Source: Flavobacterium enshiense
GTDB lineage: Bacteria; Bacteroidota; Bacteroidia; Flavobacteriales; Flavobacteriaceae
Assembly: GCF_022836875.1 (NCBI RefSeq)
Contig: NZ_CP090376.1
Location: 3,100,001 to 3,164,000 of the forward strand
Length of the DNA stretch: 64,000 nt
Direction of reading: 5' to 3'
Part shown: positions 16,281-25,212 of the stretch, one piece after another
Layout of the letters: each line of letters opens with the position of its first letter
Position numbering within the stretch: position 1 is the first letter of the stretch
Made by a program: the position numbers and the translations under genes
Notes under the pieces: generated by a model
Told to the model about the DNA's origin: nothing
Database searches by the model: none
Seen by the model: the letters and a program-made list of their open reading frames with translations, nothing else

Positions 16281-16377
16281 GGGGTAAAGATATTATTTGT
16301 TCCTTTCTGATGAGTCAAAAATAAGCAGGATTTTTTTGCAAATTCTTATACCTTTGCGGACATCGAAATACAACATA

Positions 16378-17520
16378 ATGAAGATTTATTTTTATAAAAT
16401 GATGTTTATTTTCTTTCTTCTGACCTTCGTCGGATGCAAGAAAAATGAAAAAATAACAACAGAAAAAAACGTAAATACCGAAAATACAATCAAATATGCC
16501 AGCGGACTTGCGATTTACGAATACGATGGCTATTCCGTGGTTAAAGTGACCAATCCGTGGCCAGATGCGAGCAAAGACTTCACTTATGTACTGAAGGAAA
16601 AAAACGCTGTAGTTCCAGATAGTTTACAAAATCATATTTCAATTCAGGTACCTTTACAGTCAATCGTTGTTACCTCAACCACCAATGTTCCTTTTTTGGA
16701 AATGCTGGGAGTTGAAAACAAACTGGTTGGATTTCCGCATACCGATTATATTTCATCTGAAAAAACACGTGCCCTGATTGATAAAGGCTTGGTAAAAAAT
16801 GTTGGTCAGAATGAAAAACTCAACATGGAGCAGCTTATCGATCTGGCTCCCGAACTGATTGTAACCTTCGGCGTAGACAACAACAATCCAATGCTGCAGA
16901 ATCTGGAAAAAAGCGGATTGAAAGTGATGATTCAGGGTGATTGGATGGAACAGTCTCCGCTTGGAAAAGCCGAATGGATAAAATTATACGCTGCCTTATT
17001 CGGTAAACAGAAAGAAGCCGAAAAATTATTCAACAGCATAGTAAAAGACTACAACCAAGCCTTGGAATCAGTTAAAAATAGCAAAGCCGAAACCACGGTT
17101 CTTTACGGGTCAATGTATCAGGACCAGTGGTATGTTGCCAAAGGAAACAGCTGGGTAGCTCAGTTTTTAAGGGATGCCAAAGCAGATTATCTTTGGAAGG
17201 ATGTTGAAGGAACCGGAAGTTTGGGATTATCCTTCGAAAACATTCTGGACAAAGCCAAAAATGCCGGATGCTGGATTGCCGCAGGGCCTTATAAAACCTT
17301 ATCGGAACTCGAGGAAAGCAATCCGCATTACAGTCAGTTTGACGCTTTCAAAAAGAAAAACGTTTATACTTTTGAAGCAAAAGTGGGCGCTACAGGCGGA
17401 ACGGTTTATTACGAATTGGCACCCAGCCGACCGGATCTGGTTTTGAAAGATTTCGTAAAGATCTTCCATCCAGAGTTAGTTCCCGATTATACCTTTACCT
17501 TTGCACAAAAGCTGAATTAA
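16378..17520 (+). CDS. btuF: Cobalamin ABC transporter substrate-binding lipoprotein (BtuF-like)
   Basis: 380 residues from the ATG at 16378 (MKIYFYKMMF), chosen because a lipoprotein signal with FVGC follows at once; the frame extending to 16297 is unsupported. It is a two-lobed helical-backbone binding protein (lobe 1 with VVTSTTNVPFLEMLG, then DLAPELIVTFG; lobe 2 from about residue 215). Relatives bind cobalamin, haem or ferric siderophores. The directly following permease and ATPase genes and the neighbouring cob operon favour cobalamin. A -7 element TACCTTTG lies at 16349-16356. Confidence 0.82.
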   Translation: MKIYFYKMMFIFFLLTFVGCKKNEKITTEKNVNTENTIKYASGLAIYEYDGYSVVKVTNPWPDASKDFTYVLKEKNAVVPDSLQNHISIQVPLQSIVVTSTTNVPFLEMLGVENKLVGFPHTDYISSEKTRALIDKGLVKNVGQNEKLNMEQLIDLAPELIVTFGVDNNNPMLQNLEKSGLKVMIQGDWMEQSPLGKAEWIKLYAALFGKQKEAEKLFNSIVKDYNQALESVKNSKAETTVLYGSMYQDQWYVAKGNSWVAQFLRDAKADYLWKDVEGTGSLGLSFENILDKAKNAGCWIAAGPYKTLSELEESNPHYSQFDAFKKKNVYTFEAKVGATGGTVYYELAPSRPDLVLKDFVKIFHPELVPDYTFTFAQKLN

Positions 17521-17521
17521 G

Positions 17522-18553
17522 TTGGCAAACAAAAAACGAAATACGATTTTATTTATTCTCCTTGGTTTGGGACTGATTGCACTGTTTCTTATTAACATCA
17601 GTTTTGGTTCCGTAACCATTCCGTTCAAAGAAGTTTTCAACAGTCTGACCGGAGGTGAGGCAGCCAAATCAGCTTGGGAGTATATCATTATCAATTATCG
17701 TTTACCAAAAGCCATTACGGCGGTACTTGCGGGAATGGGACTTTCCATAAGCGGATTGCTGATGCAGACCCTTTTTCGAAACCCGCTTGCCGGACCCGAT
17801 GTTTTGGGATTAAGTTCCGGCGCCAGTCTGAGTGTGGCATTTGTAATATTGGGCGCCGCTTTAATGCCTTCCTTTTTAAGTAACGTTTTACTTTCTTCCT
17901 ATGGTTTGGTTTTAGCTTCAACATTCGGAAGTTTTGTTGTTTTGATAGCCATACTTTTAGTGTCACAACGTTTACGCGACACCATGGCGATTTTGGTCAT
18001 GGGACTGATGTTTAGCAGTTTCACTAATTCGTTCGTAAGCATACTGACGTATTTCAGTTCGGCGGAACAATTGCAGAAATTCACTTTCTGGTCGATGGGG
18101 AATCTCGGCAATTTGTCGTGGACTTCCATCCTACTGTTATCTATCACTGTGGCATTTGGGTTAGCCATGGGACTCATCAGCGTAAAACCTTTGAATGCAC
18201 TTCTTTTAGGCGAAAATTACGCCAGAAGTTTAGGATTAAATTTCAAAAGAACCCGATTACTTATTTTATTTGCCACCAGTATTTTAACCGGAAGCATTAC
18301 CGCTTTTGCAGGTCCGATTGCCTTCATTGGCCTTGCGGTACCTCATATTGCCAAACTGCTGTTTCAAACGAGTAATCATTTCGTTCTCTATTGGAGTACA
18401 TTGCTTTTGGGAGCGGCCACATTGCTGATCTGCGATGTCGCTTCGCAGCTGCCGGGAATGGAAGTAACCTTACCGATTAACGCCATAACTTCTCTGATTG
18501 GTGCTCCTGTGGTGATTTGGCTATTAGTTAAGAAAAGAAAGATGATGAATTAA
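17522..18553 (+). CDS. btuC: Cobalamin ABC transporter permease (FecCD/BtuC family)
   Basis: 343 residues, about ten membrane helices, with the family signatures NYRLPKAITAVLAGMGLSIS near the first periplasmic turn, NPLAGPDVLGLSSGAS, and the late GPIAFIGLAVPHIAK that contacts the ATPase. The start codon is TTG one base after the btuF stop; it gives the expected short N-terminus and no ATG lies nearby, so translation is likely coupled. The family also serves siderophores, and the substrate is inferred from the B12 context. Confidence 0.87.
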   Translation: MANKKRNTILFILLGLGLIALFLINISFGSVTIPFKEVFNSLTGGEAAKSAWEYIIINYRLPKAITAVLAGMGLSISGLLMQTLFRNPLAGPDVLGLSSGASLSVAFVILGAALMPSFLSNVLLSSYGLVLASTFGSFVVLIAILLVSQRLRDTMAILVMGLMFSSFTNSFVSILTYFSSAEQLQKFTFWSMGNLGNLSWTSILLLSITVAFGLAMGLISVKPLNALLLGENYARSLGLNFKRTRLLILFATSILTGSITAFAGPIAFIGLAVPHIAKLLFQTSNHFVLYWSTLLLGAATLLICDVASQLPGMEVTLPINAITSLIGAPVVIWLLVKKRKMMN

Positions 18554-18568
18554 CGGTAATACTATCCG

Positions 18569-19348
18569 ATGACAAAAACGATCCTACATACCGATAATCT
18601 CACCACCGGCTACAAGTCTAAATCGGGGGAAACTGTCATTGCTGAAAATCTGAACCTAAAATTAAGCTCAAGTAAGCTGACCACTTTAATCGGGGCGAAC
18701 GGAATCGGGAAGTCAACTTTATTAAGAACTATTACTGGAATCCAAAAACCTCTGGCGGGCAGTGTTTATCTCAACGATAAAAAGGTAACCGATTACGAAC
18801 CGCTGGAGCTGGCACAAAACCTCAGCGTTGTATTAACTGAAAAATTACCACCGAGCAATCTGACTGTTTTCGAATTGGTTGCTTTGGGACGTCAGCCGTA
18901 CACTAATTGGATTGGAACCTTAACCGAAGAAGATATACGTAAGGTACACGAAGCCATGGAACTCACGCAAATCAGTCATCTCTCAGCCAAAAAACACTAT
19001 GAAATCAGTGACGGGCAATTACAGAAAGTACTGGTCGCACGGGCATTGGCACAAGACACCAACCTGATTATTCTCGATGAACCGACTACCCACTTGGATT
19101 TGGTTCACAAAGTATCGCTTTTCAAATTACTGAAGAAACTCACCCACGAAACTGAAAAATGTATTTTATTTTCAACACATGATGTTGATCTGGCCATTCA
19201 GCTGAGCGACGAAATGATTGTCATGACGCCCGAAAAAGTAGTTCAGAACGAACCCTGCAATTTAATTTCGGACGGAACCTTTAACACCATCTTTAAAGAC
19301 GAAAATATCTTTTTTGACGCAGGTAGAGGCAAATTCATCATTCAATAA
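18569..19348 (+). CDS. btuD: Cobalamin ABC transporter ATP-binding protein
   Basis: 259 residues with Walker A GANGIGKST (about residues 43-51), the signature ISDGQLQKV (a variant of LSGGQ with ISDGQ), Walker B LIILDEPTTHLD and the H-loop STHDVD. It is the ATPase of a BtuCD/FecE-type importer and completes the btuF-btuC-btuD operon. The gap to btuC is 15 bases. The ISDGQ signature instead of LSGGQ is a mild deviation seen in this branch. Confidence 0.88.
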   Translation: MTKTILHTDNLTTGYKSKSGETVIAENLNLKLSSSKLTTLIGANGIGKSTLLRTITGIQKPLAGSVYLNDKKVTDYEPLELAQNLSVVLTEKLPPSNLTVFELVALGRQPYTNWIGTLTEEDIRKVHEAMELTQISHLSAKKHYEISDGQLQKVLVARALAQDTNLIILDEPTTHLDLVHKVSLFKLLKKLTHETEKCILFSTHDVDLAIQLSDEMIVMTPEKVVQNEPCNLISDGTFNTIFKDENIFFDAGRGKFIIQ

Positions 19349-19400
19349 ACTAGAAATCCCTGAAGGTTTTTGTAACTTTATACTTCAAAATTCATGACGT

Positions 19401-20174
19401 ATGAAAACAAAAACATTACTTGCTTTGGTACTGACTATTTCTTCAACAGTACTGGTCCAGGGACAACTGAAAGCTGTTTCTTATGCTGATGGTAATCAAA
19501 AATTAGAAGGTTTTTCCGGTAGTCCGAAAAAAAGCAACCCAAAAAAAGCAGGCGTTTTAATTTTACCTGCCTGGATGGGAATCGACGCGCATTCGAAAGA
19601 AAGTGCCGAAGCATTATCAAAATTAGGGTATTATACTTTTGTAGCTGATATTTATGGTGTAGGCAACAAACCAACCAGCGCACAGGAAGCCGGAAAAAAA
19701 GCCGGTCATTTCAAAACCAATTACAAAGAGTATCAGAAACGTATTCATTTGGCTTTGGAACAATTAATTAAATCAGGTGCAAATCCCAATGACATTGCTG
19801 TAATCGGTTATTGCTTCGGAGGTTCCGGGGCTTTGGAGGCGGCAAGGGCCAATATGAACGTAAAAGGAGTGATTTCCTTTCATGGCGGTTTAGGACGTGA
19901 CGCCGCAAGGTCAATTGAACCTATTAAACCAAAAGTTCTTGTCTTGCACGGCGCCGATGATTTCTATGTTTCCGAAACCGAAATCAAAGCGTTTCAGGAC
20001 GAAATGCGCACCTCGAAAGCAGATTGGCAAATGGTGTATTATGCCGATGCGGTTCACGCATTTACACATAAAGATGCAGGGAACGACAAGAGTAAAGGTG
20101 TTGCTTACAACGAAAAAGCAGACAAGCGCTCCTGGAAAGCCATGTTGGACTTCTTCGATGAAATTTTTAAATAA
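19401..20174 (+). CDS. Dienelactone hydrolase family protein, exported
   Basis: 257 residues with a signal peptide (1-21, ending VQGQ) and an alpha/beta-hydrolase fold. The nucleophile elbow is GYCFGG with cysteine as nucleophile, as in dienelactone hydrolase; the aspartate is in LHGADDFYV and the histidine in DAVHAFTH. Dienelactone hydrolases open lactone rings in chloroaromatic degradation, but exported paralogues like this have unknown substrates. It is a single gene, 52 bases after btuD, with its own terminator at 20228. Confidence 0.88.
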   Translation: MKTKTLLALVLTISSTVLVQGQLKAVSYADGNQKLEGFSGSPKKSNPKKAGVLILPAWMGIDAHSKESAEALSKLGYYTFVADIYGVGNKPTSAQEAGKKAGHFKTNYKEYQKRIHLALEQLIKSGANPNDIAVIGYCFGGSGALEAARANMNVKGVISFHGGLGRDAARSIEPIKPKVLVLHGADDFYVSETEIKAFQDEMRTSKADWQMVYYADAVHAFTHKDAGNDKSKGVAYNEKADKRSWKAMLDFFDEIFK

Positions 20175-20227
20175 TAATAAGAACTACACTATGAGATCTT
20201 AGGCTATCAACGTATTTAGATAACAGG

Positions 20228-20258
20228 AAAGCTGCAACGTTTTTGTTGTAGCTTTTTA
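20228..20258 (+). terminator. Terminator of the dienelactone hydrolase gene
   Basis: AAAGCTGCAAC pairs with GTTGTAGCTTT (one G-T) and is followed by a T-rich tract. Confidence 0.8.
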
Positions 20259-20347
20259 TTTTCGCACAATCGGCGTTACTTGGATTTCTCCCCTATTTTT
20301 AATCGACGTTTATATAACTAAAGGATAGTTTAATAATGACATAGCAG

Positions 20348-20391
20348 TGCTATATCAGTACTATATCAGTGCTATATCCATACTATATCAC
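20348..20391. repeat. 11-bp tandem repeat (four units)
   Basis: Four head-to-tail units with consensus TRCTATATCAG (20348-20358, 20359-20369, 20370-20380, 20381-20391), plus a degenerate unit just before. The period is close to one helical turn, so the units fall on one face of the DNA. No gene starts within 500 bases on either side in a direction that would make this an obvious promoter element. Confidence 0.85.
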
Positions 20392-20532
20392 TAAACAATT
20401 CATAATGAAAACCGTTAGCACGGATTTACAATCCGAACCGATAATAAATATCAAACCAGGTCTCATAAAACAATTTCCAGATCATTGTCTAAACCGGTAG
20501 AATATCTATTTGAACCAAGAAATATTTAATAA

Positions 20533-20848
20533 TGATGAGATCCCTCCTATCATCGGGATGACAGAACGGAAATAAGTCGGGGCTTCGATAGCCTCAGCCA
20601 CCGTATGGTTTGATGAGATCCCTGCTATCGTCGAGATGACAGAACGGAAAATAAAGACAGGACTTCGAGAACCTAAGCCACCGTATGGTTTGATGAGATC
20701 CCTGCTATCGTCGGGATGACAGAACGGAAATAAAGACGGGGCTTCGAGAGCCTCAGCCACCGTATGGTTTGATGAGATCCCTCCTATTGTCGGGATGACA
20801 GAAAGGAAATAAAGACAGGACTTCGAGAACCTCAGCCACCGTATGGTT
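20533..20848. repeat. 79-bp tandem repeat, four units, each with two hairpins
   Basis: Units begin at 20533, 20611, 20691 and 20770 (lengths 78, 80, 79, 79). Each unit starts TGATGAGATCCC, has a first inverted repeat ATCCC/GGGAT (damaged in unit 2), ACAGAA, a second element around CTTCGA, and ends CAGCCACCGTATGGTT (AAGCC in unit 2). Units 1 and 3 share GGGGCTTCGA while 2 and 4 share AGGACTTCGA, so the array may have grown by copying a dimer. A long minus-strand frame crosses it but looks accidental. Confidence 0.9.
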
Positions 20849-20880
20849 TGGATGATAAAAACCATCAACCATTTTAAACA

Positions 20881-20910
20881 AAAAAGGCCCTATAGCGGGC
20901 CTTTAATTTT
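20881..20910. terminator. Bidirectional terminator
   Basis: AAAGGCCC (20883-20890) pairs perfectly with GGGCCTTT (20897-20904), with A tract before and T-rich tract after. It serves the minus-strand VOC gene that ends at 20925. Confidence 0.85.
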
Positions 20911-20924
20911 TATGATTCCTGAGA

Positions 20925-21350
20925 TTATTTTTGCTCGTAATCGTAGTTAACCATCCAGTTGATTCCGAATTTATCCGTGCACATTCCGAATAAAGCACCC
21001 CAAAATGTTTTGTTCAACGGCATAGTTATAATTCCGCCCCCTGAAATTCCTCCAAAAATTCTGTCAGCCTCTTCTTCACTGTCTGCATTGATGGAAATGG
21101 TAATATTGTTCCCTTCTTTAAAATTATCACCAAAACCTGCAGCCGCATCACTCCCCATTAAAACGGTGTTCCCGATAGGCAATGAAATGTGCATTATTTT
21201 TTCTTTGTCTTCTTCTTTAATCGGATATTCAGACGGCATGTCTTTATATTTCCCTGAATAAGAAAAATCGCCTCCAAAAACTGATTTGTAAAAATTAAAT
21301 GCTTCTTCGCATGTACCGTTAAAGGTAATGTACGGATTAACTACTGCCAT
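20925..21350 (-). CDS. VOC-fold protein, PhnB/DUF1428-like
   Basis: 141 residues from the ATG at 21348-21350 (MAVVNPYITFNGTCEEAFNFY), the usual PhnB-type beginning; ten extra in-frame codons upstream are unsupported. The pattern YITFNGTCEEAFNFYKSVFG, then WGALFGMCTDKFGINWMVNY is that of the bacterial PhnB-like branch of the glyoxalase/bleomycin-resistance fold. These proteins are not known to have one reaction; the family name in phosphonate operons is historical. Two relatives lie 3-4 kb downstream on the other strand. Confidence 0.88.
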   Translation of the reverse strand: MAVVNPYITFNGTCEEAFNFYKSVFGGDFSYSGKYKDMPSEYPIKEEDKEKIMHISLPIGNTVLMGSDAAAGFGDNFKEGNNITISINADSEEEADRIFGGISGGGIITMPLNKTFWGALFGMCTDKFGINWMVNYDYEQK

Positions 21351-21394
21351 ATTTTTTATAAGTTTTTTGATTAGAATCAAATTTAAAAAATAAA

Positions 21395-22363
21395 CTAAAA
21401 GAAGTAAGAAAACTTTCGGTTAATTCTATCCACAGCATACCAAAAAATAATTGCCAGCAGACAAATCATGAAATATTTCAATACAATGTAACCGAAAGTC
21501 CTTTGAGGTAAAAATTCATACACTAATCGGACCGCATAAGGATGACATAAATAAATGCCTAAAGAAATGGATGGGTTAATTTTCAAATTAGAAGAACATT
21601 GCTTTTCTACCACTATTGAAAACAAAAGCACGCTCAAAGGCAGTATTGCTATACTAAAATCCAAGGCACCAATTTTAAGGGTATAATACAGATACACTTC
21701 GGCAAACAAGAGTATCCAAAAAGGCATAAACAGAAAGTTGATTTTGGCAACGGCTTTCCGCCAAGACTCGTATAACGTACCCAAGACCAAAAAAGGATAA
21801 CCCATAAAAATAAAATTACGGGACGTCCCTGTTACCTCATATAATAATTTCAAAGCCGGGACATCATTAAGTAGATTGATTTTATAAGCCAACTGAAAGA
21901 CATACCCGGCAAAAAACAACAGCAGGGCCATTATTATTTTTTTCGATACGGACTGCATTCTCAGGAAATACAGCATGAAAACGGCACACACTGTTGCCTG
22001 GAGGTACCATAAATGCCAATATCCGTAAACCAATTTTAAAACCAGATCAAAGGTCGAAAACCGTCCCAATTTGTAAAACCGAATCAGATCAGGGAGATAA
22101 ATAAGCTGCCAGACCAAAAAGAGAATCAGTATACGTTTTGCGTATTTAATCAGGTAGGCTTTATCGTTTAATTTGTTCCGAAGTAAATAACCGGAAATGA
22201 TAAAGAAGGTGGGAACGCCGATTCGGGTAATGCCGTTTACTATTTCATAAGAGAGTATTCCCTGAATTCCTTTTAATCCGGAAACCGGGAAAATATGCAA
22301 AGCCACAATCAGAAAAGAAAGACCTAACTTTAAAATATCGATTGAGGGATTGCGGCTTGCCAT
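21395..22363 (-). CDS. Membrane acyltransferase (acyltransferase 3 family)
   Basis: 322 residues with about ten membrane segments. The first helix carries the catalytic-type histidine pattern (LSFLIVALHIFPVSG) and the family sequence GVPTFFIISGYLL at about residues 49-61. The family (OafA/NodX) transfers acetyl or succinyl groups to sugars of the cell envelope. The donor and acceptor are unknown. It is preceded four bases upstream by trmL and is probably co-transcribed with it and the pseudouridine synthase. Confidence 0.85.
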   Translation of the reverse strand: MASRNPSIDILKLGLSFLIVALHIFPVSGLKGIQGILSYEIVNGITRIGVPTFFIISGYLLRNKLNDKAYLIKYAKRILILFLVWQLIYLPDLIRFYKLGRFSTFDLVLKLVYGYWHLWYLQATVCAVFMLYFLRMQSVSKKIIMALLLFFAGYVFQLAYKINLLNDVPALKLLYEVTGTSRNFIFMGYPFLVLGTLYESWRKAVAKINFLFMPFWILLFAEVYLYYTLKIGALDFSIAILPLSVLLFSIVVEKQCSSNLKINPSISLGIYLCHPYAVRLVYEFLPQRTFGYIVLKYFMICLLAIIFWYAVDRINRKFSYFF

Positions 22364-22367
22364 AGAA

Positions 22368-22823
22368 TTACTTTTTCAGGCCAATCTGCCTTTTGGCTTC
22401 CCCTACCACAAAAGCAACGGAATTGGCAATATTATAGCTTCTGATTTTATCCGACATCGGAATGGTCAGATGGTTTTCAAACTGGCTTAACACCTCCTGG
22501 CTTAACCCGACACTTTCTTTCCCGAATACCAACCAATCGCCATCCTGAAAATCCGTTTCAAGATACGATTTTTCGGCATGGGAACTCATCAGAAAAACGC
22601 GTGACAAGTCCGGAATCTGTGCTTTCCATTCGGCTACATTCTGATATTCATACCAATCCAGATGTACCCAGTAATCCAGGCCGGAACGCTTTAAGTTTTT
22701 ATCGGTTATCTCAAATCCAAACGGATGAATCAGATGCAGCCTGCATCCGGTTCCCACACATAAACGACCTATATTCCCGGTATTATTCGGGATTTCCGGT
22801 TCCACTAAAACTACATTTAACAT
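22368..22823 (-). CDS. trmL: tRNA (cytidine/uridine-34-2'-O)-methyltransferase
   Basis: 151 residues of the SPOUT superfamily. The N-terminus MLNVVLVEPEIPNNTGNIGR is diagnostic of TrmL (YibK), and the knot region has FGKESVGLSQEVL and IPMSDKIRSYNIANSVA. The enzyme methylates the ribose of the wobble base in tRNA-Leu isoacceptors. It follows the pseudouridine synthase gene by 12 bases. Confidence 0.95.
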   Translation of the reverse strand: MLNVVLVEPEIPNNTGNIGRLCVGTGCRLHLIHPFGFEITDKNLKRSGLDYWVHLDWYEYQNVAEWKAQIPDLSRVFLMSSHAEKSYLETDFQDGDWLVFGKESVGLSQEVLSQFENHLTIPMSDKIRSYNIANSVAFVVGEAKRQIGLKK

Positions 22824-22835
22824 ATTTTCTTTTGG

Positions 22836-23408
22836 TTATTTGGATAGTTGAAAGTCGGGCACTTCTAAAACTTCTCCAGCTTTTAATCCGTGTAAATCAA
22901 TTGTTCCCACACGCATGCGAATCAACCGCAACGTTGGTAACCCCACTGCAGCCGTCATCTTACGCACCTGACGAAACTTTCCTTCGGTCAATGTAATCGA
23001 AAGCCAGCTGGTTGGTCCGTGCCGTTCATCACGAATACGTCTGCCCTCGCCTATGCAGTCCGGCAAATCGGTAATGATTCTTGCTTCACATTCTTTGGTC
23101 ACATATCGGATGCCTTTAAAACCGATTTCAACACCTCTTTTTAGTCGCATTATGGCTTCTTCGGTTACGATGCCATCCACTTGCGCAAAATATTCTTTTT
23201 CGACAGTCTTACTCCTTACAAGTTCACTCATCATTCCGTCGGTAGTCAGCAGCAGCAATCCCTCGGAATCTTCATCTAAGCGACCGATAGCCATAGTTCC
23301 TTCGGGAAAATCAAACAACTCCCCCAGCTTTTTCTTAGCACGCTTCTTCTCATAGATAAACTGACTTAAATAGCCATGCGGCTTATGAAGCAGAAAGTGT
23401 TGATGCAT
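22836..23408 (-). CDS. rluE: Ribosomal large-subunit pseudouridine synthase E-like
   Basis: 190 residues, no S4 domain. The RsuA-family catalytic motif GRLDEDSEGLLLLT (about residues 41-54) contains the nucleophilic aspartate, and GKFRQVRKM near 146-154 is the second family motif. The short length and lack of an S4 domain match RluE, which modifies U2457 of 23S rRNA in E. coli. First gene of a three-gene run with trmL and the acyltransferase. Confidence 0.88.
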   Translation of the reverse strand: MHQHFLLHKPHGYLSQFIYEKKRAKKKLGELFDFPEGTMAIGRLDEDSEGLLLLTTDGMMSELVRSKTVEKEYFAQVDGIVTEEAIMRLKRGVEIGFKGIRYVTKECEARIITDLPDCIGEGRRIRDERHGPTSWLSITLTEGKFRQVRKMTAAVGLPTLRLIRMRVGTIDLHGLKAGEVLEVPDFQLSK

Positions 23409-23513
23409 AGACTTTTTTTTTTACAAAAATACATTTTATGTTTTATCGCTTGGTTAAAGTGTCGTAATTTTATGACTATTCATTTCAACCTTCGTCCACT
23501 AAAAAAAGATTCA

Positions 23514-23954
23514 ATGGCAACAAGCGAAAGAACAACAATTACAGTTACCGCAACAGTTAATGCTACTGTGGATAAAGTATGGAAAATCTGGACACGACCG
23601 GAACATATCAGCCAATGGAACAATGCTTCCGACGATTGGCACACCCCACAGGCGACTAATGATTTGAGGCCAAAAGGAAAATTTATATACAGAATGGAAG
23701 CCAAAGATGGCACTTTTGGTTTTGACTTTCGGGGAACTTACAGCAACATCAAAATCAACGAATTAATTGAGTATGCTCTCAGCGACGGAAGAAAAGTACG
23801 CATTACGTTTGAAGCCGATGGTAATTTGACGACTGTCACTGAAACCTTCGAGCCTGAAGAGGTCAATTCTTTAGAGATGCAGCAAAGCGGTTGGCAAGCC
23901 ATACTTGACAATTTTAAAAAACATACTGAATCCACTAATCAAGACATACTATGA
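23514..23954 (+). CDS. SRPBCC/AHSA1-family protein
   Basis: 146 residues from the ATG at 23514 (MATSERTTITVTATVNATVD); an upstream in-frame extension overlaps the opposite-strand gene and is unlikely. The helix-grip fold is recognised from VDKVWKIWTRPEHISQWNNASDDWH, here interrupted for length as WTRPEHISQW, and GKFIYRMEAKDGTFGFDF. AHSA1-like proteins bind small hydrophobic molecules; no ligand is known for this branch. The stop overlaps the next gene's start by four bases, so translation is coupled to the glyoxalase-fold gene. Confidence 0.88.
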   Translation: MATSERTTITVTATVNATVDKVWKIWTRPEHISQWNNASDDWHTPQATNDLRPKGKFIYRMEAKDGTFGFDFRGTYSNIKINELIEYALSDGRKVRITFEADGNLTTVTETFEPEEVNSLEMQQSGWQAILDNFKKHTESTNQDIL

Positions 23955-24358
23955 AATCACAAATTTTTATCAACCTTCCGGTAAAAGATCTTGGAAAAGC
24001 AATGGACTTTTATACTAAAATCGGATTCACCAACAACCCGCAGTTTACAGACGACACCGCTGCCTGCATGGTTTTTAGTGAAGAAATTTTTGTAATGCTT
24101 GTGACACACAACCGATTTAAAGACTTTATCGTAAAAGAGATATCAGACACTTCAAAAACTACCGGGGTTATCAATTCTTTATCCCTGGAAAGTGTTGCCA
24201 AAATGAATGAAATGGCAGATAAGGCTGTAAAAGCAGGCGCTGTGGAATACAATGAGGCTAAAGATTATGGTTTTATGCAGTTGCGCAGTTTTGAAGATCC
24301 TGACGGTCACTGTTGGGAAGTTTTTTATATGGACACCAGCAAAATCCCTCAAAAATAA
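23951..24358 (+). CDS. VOC-family (glyoxalase/bleomycin-resistance fold) protein
   Basis: 135 residues with the VOC pattern: INLPVKDLGKAMDFYTKIGF at the start and SFEDPDGHCWEVFYMD at the end, including a likely metal-ligand glutamate. The branch is the one often annotated as extradiol dioxygenase or lactoylglutathione lyase-like, without proven substrate. It overlaps the AHSA1 gene by four bases and is followed 14 bases later by a double-VOC gene, so all three form one operon. Confidence 0.88.
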   Translation: MKSQIFINLPVKDLGKAMDFYTKIGFTNNPQFTDDTAACMVFSEEIFVMLVTHNRFKDFIVKEISDTSKTTGVINSLSLESVAKMNEMADKAVKAGAVEYNEAKDYGFMQLRSFEDPDGHCWEVFYMDTSKIPQK

Positions 24359-24372
24359 AAACTTATAAAAGC

Positions 24373-25212
24373 ATGAAAAATCCAATATATCCTTGTCTTT
24401 GGTTTGAGGGAAATGCCAAAGAAGCTGCCGATTTTTACTGTAACGTTTTCAAAGAAACAAAAATTACCGACGAAAACCCAATCGTGGTAATGTTTGAATC
24501 TGCCGGGCAAAAATTCATGTGCCTTAACGGAAATCCGCAATTTAATATGAATCCTTCCATCTCATTTTTTGTGGTATGCGAATCGGAAGAAGAACTTATG
24601 AAAGCATGGAACATTCTGATTGATGGAGGTTCTGCACTTATGGCGTTGGACAAATACGAATGGAGCGAAAAATACGGTTGGGTTCAGGATAAATTCGGCG
24701 TTAACTGGCAATTGTCTTTTGGCAAATTGGCAGATGTAGGGCAGAAATTCACCCCAACGCTAATGTTTACCGAAAGCATGCACGGCAAGGCAGAAGAAGC
24801 CATCAATTTCTACACATCGGTATTTAAAAACTCGGACGTAGTTGGGATATTACGTTATGCCGAAGATGATCATGATATTACCGGAACCATTAAACATGCC
24901 CAATTCAAACTGAACAATAATGTTTTCATGACAATGGACAGTGGTTTGGCAAAAGGCTTCGGATTTAATGAAACTATTTCTTTTGTTGTGGAATGCGAAG
25001 ATCAGGAAGAAATTGATTATTTCTGGGAAAAACTAACCGAAGGCGGAGAAGAAAGTATGTGTGGTTGGCTGAAAGACAAGTATGGGGTTTGGTGGCAAAT
25101 CGTCCCTGCTATTCTGGGAGAATTGATGAGTAATCCTGAAAAATCACAAAAAGTTGTGGAAGCCTTTATGAAAATGAGAAAGTTTGATATTCAAACATTA
25201 CTAAGCGTATAA
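24373..25212 (+). CDS. Tandem PhnB-like VOC protein (3-demethylubiquinone methyltransferase-like domain)
   Basis: 279 residues from the ATG at 24373 (MKNPIYPCLWFEGNAKEAAD). Two homologous domains lie in tandem: about 1-125 (ending WVQDKFGVNWQLSF) and about 130-262 (starting FTPTLMFTESMHGKAEEAIN, ending WLKDKYGVWWQIVP). Databases often label this 3-demethylubiquinone-9 3-methyltransferase-like, but no SAM motif is present. The two halves would make an intramolecular VOC dimer. Third gene of the AHSA1-VOC operon. Confidence 0.88.
   Translation: MKNPIYPCLWFEGNAKEAADFYCNVFKETKITDENPIVVMFESAGQKFMCLNGNPQFNMNPSISFFVVCESEEELMKAWNILIDGGSALMALDKYEWSEKYGWVQDKFGVNWQLSFGKLADVGQKFTPTLMFTESMHGKAEEAINFYTSVFKNSDVVGILRYAEDDHDITGTIKHAQFKLNNNVFMTMDSGLAKGFGFNETISFVVECEDQEEIDYFWEKLTEGGEESMCGWLKDKYGVWWQIVPAILGELMSNPEKSQKVVEAFMKMRKFDIQTLLSV

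Noticed and set aside
16336-16356. TTG followed by TACCTTTG before btuF as a complete sigma-A promoter
   Set aside because: The TTG is only ten bases from the -7 element, against the usual 17-23; only the -7 element is kept as weak support.
20533-20848. Possible CRISPR array
   Set aside because: Units are direct tandem copies without unique spacers, and no cas gene is in the window.
20506-20868. A 120-codon minus-strand reading frame across the 79-bp repeats
   Set aside because: Its translation is just the repeat unit read three or four times with imperfect phase; no start context, no codon-usage bias and an obvious nucleotide-level explanation.
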